Shown piece after piece: positions 34,862-43,172 of a DNA stretch of 64,000 nt (positions are counted from its first letter, which is position 1; each line of letters opens with the position of its first letter). The position numbers and the translations under genes are program-made. The stretch is from Zeimonas sp046347945 (GTDB lineage: Bacteria; Pseudomonadota; Gammaproteobacteria; Burkholderiales; Burkholderiaceae_E): positions 1 to 64,000 of the forward strand of contig JAXMFB010000009.1 in assembly GCA_046347945.1 (NCBI GenBank), in the 5' to 3' direction. Below the pieces are notes generated by a model. The model did no database searches, was not told where the DNA came from, and worked only from the letters and a program-made list of their open reading frames with translations.

Positions 34862-35490
34862 AGACGGCCTCCCTCGACTGGTACTTCGACTTCGTCTCGC
34901 CGTTCTCGTACCTGCAGAGCGCGAAGCTCGACGCGTTCGCGGCGCACGCGACCCTCACCTGCCGGCCGGTGCTGTTCGCCGGGCTGCTGCAGCACTTCGG
35001 CAACGTGGGCCCCGCCGAGATCGAGCCGAAGCGCCGCTGGACCTTCGAGCACGTCGCCTGGCTCGCGCGCGAGCACGGCATTGCGCTCGAGCTGCCGCCC
35101 GCGCACCCGTTCGTGCCGCTGCGACTGCTGCGGCTGTCGATCCTGCTGGGCAATTCCGTCGACGTGGTGCAGCGGCTGTTCGCGTTCGTCTGGCGCGACG
35201 GCCAGTTGCCCACCGACGACGACGCGTTCGGCCGGCTGCTCGACGAGTACGGCGTCGCGCTGGCCGATCTCGACGCGCCGCAGGTCAAGCAGGCGCTGCG
35301 CGCGAACACCGAGGCGGCGGTGGCCGCCGGCGTGTTCGGCGTGCCGAGCGCGGTGATCGACGGCGACGTGTTCTGGGGCTTCGACTCCACGCCGATGGTG
35401 CTCGCGCGGCTGCGCGGCGACCCGTTCTTCGCGTCACCCGCGCTCGAGGCCGCGCGCAACCTGCCGCAGGGCGTGCAGCGACCGCGCTGA
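34858..35490 (+). CDS. 2-hydroxychromene-2-carboxylate isomerase / DsbA-like (kappa GST) family
   Basis: 210 residues. The thioredoxin-like start LDWYFDFVSPFSYLQSAKLD is the hallmark of the HCCA isomerase/kappa GST family, with the Ser of SPFSY as the glutathione-contacting residue in place of a CxxC. The C-terminus GVFGVPSAVIDGDVFWGFDS is the usual cis-Pro loop and lid. In naphthalene degraders the family isomerises a chromene with glutathione. Coupled to a crotonase gene, a role in handling aromatic or unsaturated acids is likely, but the actual substrate is open. Confidence 0.85.
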   Translation: MKTASLDWYFDFVSPFSYLQSAKLDAFAAHATLTCRPVLFAGLLQHFGNVGPAEIEPKRRWTFEHVAWLAREHGIALELPPAHPFVPLRLLRLSILLGNSVDVVQRLFAFVWRDGQLPTDDDAFGRLLDEYGVALADLDAPQVKQALRANTEAAVAAGVFGVPSAVIDGDVFWGFDSTPMVLARLRGDPFFASPALEAARNLPQGVQRPR

Positions 35491-35497
35491 GCGGGGC

Positions 35498-36478
35498 TCA
35501 ATTGCGCGGCAGGATCACCACCTTGCCCTTGACCCTGCGCTCCATCACGTCGCGCAGCGCCTGCGCGGCCTGCTCGAGCGGATAGGTCTTGGTGATCGGC
35601 GGGCGGACCTTCTTCGACAGGTACAGCGCGAACAGTTCGTGCATGTGCTCGCGCGTGCGCTTCGGGTCGCGCTGCACGAAGGCACCCCAGAACGCGCCGA
35701 CCAGCGAGGCGGTCTTCAGCAGCGGCAGGTTCAGCGGAAGCTTCGGGATCTCGCCGGCGGCAAAGCCGATCACCAGGTGCCGGCCCTCCCAGGCGATCGA
35801 GCGGAACGCCTGCTCGGTGTAGGGGCCGCCGACCGGATCGTAGATGACGTCGGGGCCCTTGCCGCCGGTGAGCACCTTGATTCGCTCGCGCAGGTCTTCA
35901 GTGGCGTAGTCGATCGTCTCGTCGGCGCCGTGCTCGCGGCACAGCGCGAGCTTGTCGGCGCTGGACGCCGCGGCGATGACGCGCGCCCCCATGGCCTTGC
36001 CGATCTCCACCGCCGCGATGCCGACGCCGCCGGCGGCGCCGAGCACCAGCAGCGTCTCGCCGGCGGCGAGCTTCGCGCGGTCCTTCAGCGCGAAGAGGCT
36101 CGTGCCGTAGGCCAGCACGTACGCCGACGCGGTGGGGAAGTCCATCCCGTCGGGGATCGGCACCACCCGCGCGGCATCGGCCACCAGCTCCTGCGCATAA
36201 CCGCCATAGGGCACGTTGGCGATCACGCGATCGCCCGGCTTCCAGGGCTTCACGCCCTCGCCCACCGCGCCAACGATGCCCGCAACCTCGGCGCCCGGCG
36301 AGAACGGCAACTCGGGCTGCACCTGGTACTTCTTCTGGATGATCAGCGCGTCGGGGAAGTTCACGCCCGCCGCGTGCACTTCGATCAGCACCTGGCCTGC
36401 GCCGGGCACCGGCGTCGGCACCTCGTCGATCACCAGCGACTCCGGCGGCCCCCAGGCCTTGCACAACACGGCTTTCAT
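35498..36478 (-). CDS. NADPH:quinone oxidoreductase family (zinc-free MDR)
   Basis: 326 residues. Medium-chain dehydrogenase fold: N-terminal GroES-like domain with HAAGVNFPDALIIQKKYQ and PFSPGAEVAGIV, then the Rossmann motif VLGAAGGVGIAAVEIGKAMG and VIYDPVGG. No structural-zinc cysteine cluster is seen, as in QOR-type members. It converges on the isomerase gene. The family reduces quinones or enones with NADPH. Homologues are often found near acyl-CoA genes, so an enoyl-CoA-type substrate is possible. Confidence 0.88.
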   Translation of the reverse strand: MKAVLCKAWGPPESLVIDEVPTPVPGAGQVLIEVHAAGVNFPDALIIQKKYQVQPELPFSPGAEVAGIVGAVGEGVKPWKPGDRVIANVPYGGYAQELVADAARVVPIPDGMDFPTASAYVLAYGTSLFALKDRAKLAAGETLLVLGAAGGVGIAAVEIGKAMGARVIAAASSADKLALCREHGADETIDYATEDLRERIKVLTGGKGPDVIYDPVGGPYTEQAFRSIAWEGRHLVIGFAAGEIPKLPLNLPLLKTASLVGAFWGAFVQRDPKRTREHMHELFALYLSKKVRPPITKTYPLEQAAQALRDVMERRVKGKVVILPRN

Positions 36479-36579
36479 GCGATCGCTCCCCGCGAAAACG
36501 ACGGGACCGGCGCGAGGCCGGTCTCGATCAGGTCCCCGACAGGCGATCTTAAGGCAGCGCGGGCTCCCCGTGCACCGGC

Positions 36580-37788
36580 TCAGGGAAAGACGAAGTCGAC
36601 GCCGGTCGCGTCGGCCGTCGAGACGTCCACCAGCGCGCTGTCCTGCGTGGTCGCGCCGTCGGTCGCCCGCACCACGTACTTGCCGCCGTTGACGGCGGTG
36701 GCCAGCAGCGCGCCGAGCGGCGCCACCTTCGCCGCGCCGGCCGGCACCGACACGGCGTAGCCCCCGGTCATCGCGTCGGCATTCGCAAAGGCGGCCTCGA
36801 TCACCACGTCGAGCGCGTCGTCGGTGTCGTCGACCACCTTCTGCAGCGCCTGCACCGAGCCGGTGCCTGCCGCGGTGGTGACTCGTCCGTCGATCGCGCG
36901 GGCGGTGCTCGTCGACAGTGCGACGGCCGGCACCGCCGTGACGGCGCCGCTCACCACCGGCACCTTGGTGTAGACCACGTTGCCGTAGCCGGGCGCGCCG
37001 ATCACGAGCTCGTAGCCACGGCTATCCGTCGTGACGGGAACCGGAGACAGCGTCCACGTGCCGACGTCCTTGCCGTCGGCGGCCACGAGACGCACGCCCG
37101 TCGCGCGCACGACCGACACGACGCCGGTGGCCGGGTCGAAGCGTTGCAGCGACACCCAGGCGCCGGCCCGTGCAGCCTCCGGCGTCACGGCCCCGCCTTC
37201 GATGCTCCCGACCAGGATCGGGATCACCGAGACGACCGGCTTCAGGTTGTAGCGGGTGCTGGCGCCCGCCTTGACGATCGACTTGCAGGCGTCGAAGTCG
37301 AGCACCAGGTCGGCCGTCTCGCCCGCGGCGACGTCGAACCCGTGCTTCAGCTTGAGGCCGCTCTGCTGCGCGCTCGGCGTGTCGAGGTCGACCACCGACT
37401 TGTCGCTGGCCAGCACCAGCTGGTTCGCGCCCCGGCCCCGCTGAGCACCAGCCGGACCTGCGTGTAGTGGCCCTCGGGCAACGCCGTCTGGCCCAACTCG
37501 GCGAGCACGCCGTTCTGCAGCGACGCAGGTCAGTCCGGCGACCGTCGCTGCCCGGATCGGCTGACGGCCACCTCGGCCCAACCCGGACCGGCGTCGCTCG
37601 CGGTGTCGGACTTGTGCACCCGCACCTTCGTGACGGTCACCCAGACGTGGTCGTAGCCGCACGCGGGCGCGTCGGTCATCTTGACGCTGAGCGTTCCGGT
37701 GCCGACGGAATCGGCACCGCCACCGCCGCCGCAGGCGGCGAGGATCGCGGCAGCCGCGATCGCTGGAAGGAAAAGTCGATGGACGCAT
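36580..37788 (-). pseudogene. Disrupted DUF4382 lipoprotein gene
   Basis: The 5' part encodes a lipoprotein signal (AIAAAAILAACGGGGG) and the DUF4382 start TGTLSVKMTDAPACGYDHVWVTVTKVRVH, then meets TGA at 37530-37532. A later stretch, SLQNGVLAELGQTALPEG, is readable downstream of that stop. A further shift near 37436 then leads into NQLVLASDKSVVDLDTPSAQ and the long C-terminal part ending VDFVFP at 36580. The best start, ATG at 37788 with AGGAGA upstream, is itself one base out of phase with the signal peptide. At least two and perhaps four indels separate homologous parts. It could be a pseudogene or an error-rich stretch of the assembly. Confidence 0.75.
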
Positions 37789-37960
37789 CTCGAAGGGTCT
37801 CCTGGCAGGGGCAGCAAAGCGACCAGTGGCGGTCAGCCGGCGCTCTCCGGTCGGCACGTGGACGGATTGTCGCGCCGACAGGACCGGACCTCGGTGGGCC
37901 ATTCGACGATCCGCCGCACCGACAGGCGGTCGGGCGGCGGGAACCGGCGGCGGCCGCCGC

Positions 37961-37966
37961 TATACT
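37961..37966 (+). promoter_or_regulatory. -10 box of tRNA-Ser
   Basis: TATACT lies 10 bp before the mature tRNA 5' end, in very GC-rich sequence. No clear -35 box is seen. Confidence 0.5.
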
Positions 37967-37976
37967 CGGAGGCCTC

Positions 37977-38066
37977 GGAAGCGTGGCCGAGCGGTTTAAG
38001 GCACTGGTCTTGAAAACCAGCGACGGGGCAACCCGTCCGTGAGTTCGAATCTCACCGCTTCCGCCA
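37977..38066 (+). tRNA. tRNA-Ser (anticodon TGA)
   Basis: 90 nt. The acceptor stem GGAAGCG pairs with CGCTTCC and is followed by GCCA, so CCA is encoded. The anticodon stem-loop CTGGT-CTTGAAA-ACCAG gives anticodon TGA. A long variable arm (GACGGGGCAACCCGTC) and the T-loop GTTCGAATC mark a class II tRNA. Confidence 0.97.
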
Positions 38067-38153
38067 CCTGCCGCCCGGGCAGCGGGGCCGCGGCAAGCTC
38101 CACCCGCAATCGGGTTATCGTTGCGCCGGCATCGGACGCAACGCAGGTGTGGC

Positions 38154-39413
38154 ATGTCGGTGGCAGCAAGGCGGGATTCGGGCAAGTCGGTCGTGCAGGT
38201 CGCGCGGTTCGCGCGCATCGCGCTGGTCGCGGCGAGCGTCGCCGCCTGCGGAAGCGGCGCCAGCTCGTCGGACGGCGCCGCCACCACCGCGCCGGCCCCG
38301 ACCGCAGCCGCCGGCCCCGACCGCAGCCGCGCCGGCCGCGACCGCGGCCGCGCCGAGGCCACCGTGCTCAACGCGTCGCTGTCGAGTCCCTGGAGCCTCG
38401 CGTTCCTGCCCGACCGGAGGATGCTGGTGACCCAGAGGGGCGGCACGATGCTGATCCTGAGCGCGGACGGCGCGCGAACCGAGGCGACGGTCAGCGGGCT
38501 GCCCGCCGTCGTCGCATCGGGCCAGGGCGGCCTGCTCGACGTCGCGCTCGACCCCGGGTTCGACGCGTCGACGAACCCGTGGATCTACTGGACCTACTCC
38601 GAAGCCGGCGCCGGCGGCAACGGCACCGCCGTGGCCCGCGGGAAGCTGGCCGGCACGACGCTGACCGACGTCACGGTGATCTTCCGGCAGGCGCCGAAGG
38701 TCGCGGGCGACGGGCACTACGGCTCGCGGCTCGCGTTCCGCGCCGACGGCACCCTCTTCGTGACGCTCGGCGAGCGGCAACAGGACGACCCGTCCGGTCC
38801 GGGCCTCGACCATGCACAGAACGTCGGAAACCACCTGGGCAAGGTGGTGCGCATCCGGCGCGACGGCAGCGTGCCCGCCGACAACCCCGCCTTCGGCACG
38901 AGCGGCGCAGTGCCCGAGCTCTGGAGCTACGGCCACCGCAATCCGCAGGGCGCCGCGATCCATCCGGTGACCGGCGAGCTCTGGGCCACCGAGCATGGCC
39001 CGCAGGGCGGCGACGAGTTGAATCGCGTTCGAGGCGGCGGCAACTACGGGTGGCCGCTGAGGAGCTACGGCTGCCCCTACGGCGCGCCGGTGGGCGACGC
39101 GTGCCGCGTCGGCGGCGGCACCCACGCACCGGCCTACGTCGAGCCGGTTTCGTACTGGGTGCCGACCTCGATCGCACCGGCGGGGCTGATGTTCTACACC
39201 GGGGCCGGGTTCCCCGAGTGGCGCGGCAGCGCCTTCACCGGGGCGCTGGCCGGGCAGGCGCTGTGGCGCATCGCGCTCGACGGCAATCGAGAGGCGTCGC
39301 GCGAGCGGCTGTTCGCCGACCTCGGTGAACGCATCCGCGACGTCCGGCAAGGCCCCGATGGCTGGATCTACCTGCTGACCGACAGCGGAAAGCTGATCCG
39401 GATCGACCGGTAG
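38154..39413 (+). CDS. PQQ-dependent aldose sugar dehydrogenase-like lipoprotein
   Basis: 419 residues from the ATG at 38154. The signal ends in ASVAACGSG, a lipobox. A six-bladed beta-propeller follows. Family blocks are LSSPWSLAFLPDRRMLVTQRGG, GQGGLLDVALDPGF, GDGHYGSRLAFRADGTLFVTLGER, LWSYGHRNPQGAAIHP, TEHGPQGGDELNRV and NYGWPLRSYG. The conserved His in GDGHYGSR is the likely base. The YliI/Asd family oxidises aldoses with PQQ, although many homologues have unknown substrates. A Pro/Ala/Asp/Arg linker separates lipid anchor and propeller. Confidence 0.9.
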   Translation: MSVAARRDSGKSVVQVARFARIALVAASVAACGSGASSSDGAATTAPAPTAAAGPDRSRAGRDRGRAEATVLNASLSSPWSLAFLPDRRMLVTQRGGTMLILSADGARTEATVSGLPAVVASGQGGLLDVALDPGFDASTNPWIYWTYSEAGAGGNGTAVARGKLAGTTLTDVTVIFRQAPKVAGDGHYGSRLAFRADGTLFVTLGERQQDDPSGPGLDHAQNVGNHLGKVVRIRRDGSVPADNPAFGTSGAVPELWSYGHRNPQGAAIHPVTGELWATEHGPQGGDELNRVRGGGNYGWPLRSYGCPYGAPVGDACRVGGGTHAPAYVEPVSYWVPTSIAPAGLMFYTGAGFPEWRGSAFTGALAGQALWRIALDGNREASRERLFADLGERIRDVRQGPDGWIYLLTDSGKLIRIDR

Positions 39414-39602
39414 TCTGCGTCTTTACTTCAATAATCAGCTGCAACTCATTGTTGTATATGGTTTTTTATCGTGACATTCCTGCTGCGGAGCCGCACGCGC
39501 CGGGACCCTTCAGGCACGAGGTTCGTCCGCCTTCGGTGGCTTCCCGTCGATTTCATGAATTACGCGAAGATCATCGCGTAACCCATTGCCAGATCTACGC
39601 CC

Positions 39603-40175
39603 TCAGGCCCGCTCGAACGCCGGCCACGGCCATGCGCCCGAGAAGATCCGCTCGAGCCAGAACGTGACGATCTGCGTCTTCACGTCGGTGAGACGCCCCG
39701 CCCGCAGCTCGTCGACCAGCCAGCCCAGCGTGACGATCTCGATCTCGAGAAACTCGCCGTCGTCGAGTGCCTGCCCGGTGGCGACCAGGTCGCGGCACAG
39801 GAACACGTCGATCGCCTCGTCGGAGAAGCCGATCGCGGTGTGCAGTCGCGTGAGGAACGCCCACTCGTTGGCGCGATAGCCGGTCTCCTCGACCAGTTCG
39901 CGCCGCGCCGTGTCGAGCGCGCTTTCGCCCGGATCGAGCTTGCCGGCCGGCACCTCGACGAAGGTAGCGCCCACCGGATAGCGGTATTGCCGCTCGATCA
40001 GGATGCGCTGGTCGGGGAAGATCGGCACCATCGCCGCGGCCCCGGGGTGCACGACGAACTCGCGGTTCGTGGGCCGCCCATCGGGTAACCGCACGCGGTC
40101 GCGGCGCACTTCGAGGAAGCCCCCCTTGAACACCACTTCCGAGTCGATCCGGGTTTCGCGCAGGTTCCTGGCCAT
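39603..40175 (-). CDS. Nudix hydrolase, ADP-ribose pyrophosphatase-like
   Basis: 190 residues from the ATG at 40175. The Nudix box is complete: GKLDPGESALDTARRELVEE followed by TGY. The N-terminal strand RYPVGATFVEVPAGKLDPGE is typical of NudF/ADP-ribose pyrophosphatases, which also carry an ETGY and an Ala/Pro-rich loop. It cleaves ADP-ribose to AMP and ribose-5-phosphate. It lies 8 bp behind nuoN and is probably read from the nuo message; this linkage is common in Betaproteobacteria. Confidence 0.9.
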   Translation of the reverse strand: MARNLRETRIDSEVVFKGGFLEVRRDRVRLPDGRPTNREFVVHPGAAAMVPIFPDQRILIERQYRYPVGATFVEVPAGKLDPGESALDTARRELVEETGYRANEWAFLTRLHTAIGFSDEAIDVFLCRDLVATGQALDDGEFLEIEIVTLGWLVDELRAGRLTDVKTQIVTFWLERIFSGAWPWPAFERA

Positions 40176-40183
40176 CGACCCGC

Positions 40184-41659
40184 TCAGCTTGCGAGCGCCT
40201 GCCGGATCGCCTCCAGGCAGGCCGCCATCAGCGGCCCCGGAACGATACCCAGCCCGAGCACCAGCGCGCCATTGAGCCCCATCGTCGCACGGGCGGCGGC
40301 CGACGGCTCGATCGGCGCCTGGTCGGCCGGCGGATCGAAGTACATCACCTTGACCACCCTCAGGTAGTAGAAGGCGCCGACCAGCGAGAACAGCACCGCG
40401 ACCACCGCCAGCCAGACGTGGCCGGCATCGATCACTGCCTTGAGCACCACCAGCTTCGCGTAGAAGCCCACGAACGGCGGAATGCCGGCGAACGAGAACA
40501 TCATGATCAGCATGACCAGCGCCATCCACGGCCGGCGCCGGTTCAGGCCCTTCAGGTCGTCGATCTCGTCGGCCTCGAACCCGTCGCGCGCGAGCAGCAG
40601 CACCAGGCCGAAGGTGCCCAGCGTCGTCAGCACGTAGGTGACCATGTAGAACAGCGCCGAGCCGTAGGCGCCGTTGGCCGTCTCCATGCTCCCGTCCACG
40701 ACACCGGCGAGCAGCCCGAGCAGCACGAAGCCGACGTGCGACATCGTCGAATAGGCGAGCATCCGCTTGAAATTGGTCTGCGCGATCGCGACGATGTTGC
40801 CCAGCGCGAGCGACGCCACCGCAAGCACCAGCAGCATCTGCTGCCAGTCGGCGGCCACGCCGACCAGCGCCTCGACCAGCAGCCGGAACGCGATCGCGAA
40901 CGCGGCGAGCTTGGGCGCCGCGGCGATGAGCAGCGTGGCCGCGGTGGGTGAGCCGTGATAGACGTCGGGCAGCCACGCGTGGAACGGCACCGCGCCGAGC
41001 TTGAACGCCAGCCCCGCGACGACGAACACGACGCCAAAAGTGAAGACGGTGCGGTTGAGTTGCCCACCGGTGAACGCGGCGGCGATCCGCCCGTGCTCGA
41101 GCGAGCCGGCCCCGCCGTAGATCATCGACATGCCGTAGAGCAGGAAGCCCGACGCGAGCGCGCCCAGGACGAAGTACTTCATCGCCGCCTCGCCGGAGAG
41201 CGGCGAATCGCGGCGCATCGCCACGAGCGCGTACAGCGACAGCGACAGGAGTTCCAGGCCCAGGTAGACGACCAGCAGGTTGTTGGCCGAGATCATGACC
41301 ATCTGGCCGAGCAGCGACATCAGCGCCAGCACGTGGAACTCGCCCCGGTCGAGCCCGCGGTCGCGCATGTAGCGGCTGCCGTAGACCAGCGTGGCCGCCA
41401 CCGCGAGGTACGCGCACAGCTTGAGCAGGTGCGACAGGCCGTCGGCGACGTACATGTTCGAGAACGCGTACCGGGTCGGCGAGCCGACCTGCCACAGCGT
41501 GGCCGCCAGCGGCGCGAGGATCGCCAGCAAGGCCAGCGCCGACGTCGGGGGGCGGCGCCGCGCCGGCACCAGCACGTCGACGAGCAGCACCGCGCAGACT
41601 GCGACCAGCAGCGCGATCTCGGGAAGCGCCGCCAGCAGGTTCAGGGATTCGGGTTTCAT
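40184..41659 (-). CDS. nuoN: NADH-quinone oxidoreductase subunit N
   Basis: 491 residues, 14 helices, an antiporter-like membrane subunit of complex I. Blocks include NNLLVVYLGLELLSLSLYALVA with its conserved Glu, FVVAGLAFKLGAVPFHAWLPDVYHGSP with the key Lys and AQTNFKRMLAYSTMSHVGF. The last of the fourteen nuo genes; it follows nuoM by 6 bp. Nothing is abnormal. Confidence 0.97.
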   Translation of the reverse strand: MKPESLNLLAALPEIALLVAVCAVLLVDVLVPARRRPPTSALALLAILAPLAATLWQVGSPTRYAFSNMYVADGLSHLLKLCAYLAVAATLVYGSRYMRDRGLDRGEFHVLALMSLLGQMVMISANNLLVVYLGLELLSLSLYALVAMRRDSPLSGEAAMKYFVLGALASGFLLYGMSMIYGGAGSLEHGRIAAAFTGGQLNRTVFTFGVVFVVAGLAFKLGAVPFHAWLPDVYHGSPTAATLLIAAAPKLAAFAIAFRLLVEALVGVAADWQQMLLVLAVASLALGNIVAIAQTNFKRMLAYSTMSHVGFVLLGLLAGVVDGSMETANGAYGSALFYMVTYVLTTLGTFGLVLLLARDGFEADEIDDLKGLNRRRPWMALVMLIMMFSFAGIPPFVGFYAKLVVLKAVIDAGHVWLAVVAVLFSLVGAFYYLRVVKVMYFDPPADQAPIEPSAAARATMGLNGALVLGLGIVPGPLMAACLEAIRQALAS

Positions 41660-41665
41660 CGTTCG

Positions 41666-43147
41666 TTACTTGATCTTCGAGACGGCGACGTGCTCGAGGA
41701 GCGCCTTCACGGACGCCTCGGTCATGTCGGTCACCGGCTTCGGATAGATGCCCATGCCCAGCACCAGCAGCGCCATCGCGGTCAGCATCCAGAACTCGCG
41801 GCGGCCGATGTCCTGCAGCTTCGCGACGTGGTCGTTGGCCACCGCGCCGAAGATCACGCGCTTGTACATCCACAGCGAGTACGCGGCGCCCCAGATCAGG
41901 GTGCTGGCCGCCGCCAGCGCGACCCAGAAATCGAACTGCACCGCGCCCAGGATGACGAGGAACTCGCCGACGAAGCCCGAGGTGCCCGGCAGGCCCGAGT
42001 TGGCCATCGCGAACAACATGAACAGCGCCGCGAACTTCGGCATCGTGTTGACCACGCCGCCGTAGTCGGCGATCAGCCGCGAGTGCATCCGGTCGTACAG
42101 TACCCCGATGCACAGGAACATCGCGCCCGAGACGAAGCCGTGCGAGATCATCTGCACGATCGCGCCCTGCATCCCCACGTGGTTGAACATGAAGAAGCCC
42201 AGCGTGACGAAGCCCATGTGCGCGATCGACGAGTACGCGACCAGCTTCTTCATGTCGGCCTGCACCAGCGCGACCAGCCCGACGTAGACCACCGCGATCA
42301 GCGACAGCGCGACGATCAGGCCGGCGAGCTCGTGGCTGGCGTCGGGCGCGATCGGAAGCGAGAACCGCACGAAGCCGTAGGCGCCGAGCTTGAGCATCAC
42401 GGCCGCCAGCACCACCGAGCCGCCGGTAGGCGCCTCGACGTGCGCGTCGGGCAGCCAGGTGTGGACCGGCCACATCGGCACCTTGACGGCGAACGCGGCC
42501 AGGAATGCGACGAAGATCAGTACCTGCTCGTGCAGCGTGAGCGGCAGCGCGTGCCAGTCGAGGATCGCCCACGAGCCCGACTTCATGTACAGGTAGACGA
42601 TCGCCACCAGCGTGAGCAGCGAGCCGAGCAGCGTGTAGAGGAAGAACTTGAACGCCGCGTAGACGCGGTTCGGGCCGCCCCAGACGCCGATGATGATGTA
42701 CATCGGGATCAGCGTCGCCTCGAAGAACACGTAGAACAGCAGCCCGTCGAGCGCCGAGAACACCCCGACCATCAGCCCGGAGAGGATCAGGAACGCGGCC
42801 ATGTACTGCGCGACCTTGTCTTCGATGACCTCCCACCCCGCCACGACGACGAACACCGTGATGATCGCGGTGAGCAGCACGAACCACACCGACAACCCGT
42901 CGACGCCGAGGTGGTAGTGCGCCGACAGCGCGTCGATCCAGCGCGTGCGCTCGACGAACTGCATCGCGGCCGACGCGCGGTCGAACTCGGTGAACAGCGG
43001 CACGGTCGCCAGCAGCCCGAGCAGCGCGCCGACCAGCGCCACGCTGCGTACGACGGCCGCGTTGCGATCGTTGCCGAGCGCCAGGAGCGCGACGCCGAAC
43101 AGGATCGGGATCCAGATGGCGGCGCTGAGGATCGGAAAGGAGCTCAT
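41666..43147 (-). CDS. nuoM: NADH-quinone oxidoreductase subunit M
   Basis: 493 residues, 14 helices, proton-pumping subunit of complex I. Blocks: FYVFFEATLIPMYIIIGVWGG with its conserved Glu, AFAVKVPMWPVHTWLPDAHVEAP and VQADMKKLVAYSSIAHMGF. Located between nuoL (25 bp upstream) and nuoN. Length and motifs are standard. Confidence 0.97.
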   Translation of the reverse strand: MSSFPILSAAIWIPILFGVALLALGNDRNAAVVRSVALVGALLGLLATVPLFTEFDRASAAMQFVERTRWIDALSAHYHLGVDGLSVWFVLLTAIITVFVVVAGWEVIEDKVAQYMAAFLILSGLMVGVFSALDGLLFYVFFEATLIPMYIIIGVWGGPNRVYAAFKFFLYTLLGSLLTLVAIVYLYMKSGSWAILDWHALPLTLHEQVLIFVAFLAAFAVKVPMWPVHTWLPDAHVEAPTGGSVVLAAVMLKLGAYGFVRFSLPIAPDASHELAGLIVALSLIAVVYVGLVALVQADMKKLVAYSSIAHMGFVTLGFFMFNHVGMQGAIVQMISHGFVSGAMFLCIGVLYDRMHSRLIADYGGVVNTMPKFAALFMLFAMANSGLPGTSGFVGEFLVILGAVQFDFWVALAAASTLIWGAAYSLWMYKRVIFGAVANDHVAKLQDIGRREFWMLTAMALLVLGMGIYPKPVTDMTEASVKALLEHVAVSKIK

Positions 43148-43172
43148 GTTCTTGGGTCGTCTTCTTCGCGTT

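Noticed and set aside
37977..38066. tRNA-Ser as an integration site of a mobile element
   Set aside because: No integrase and no second copy of the tRNA 3' end were found nearby.
39449..39667. 72-codon + strand frame after the PQQ-type dehydrogenase
   Set aside because: No ribosome site, and the 3' half is antisense to the Nudix gene.
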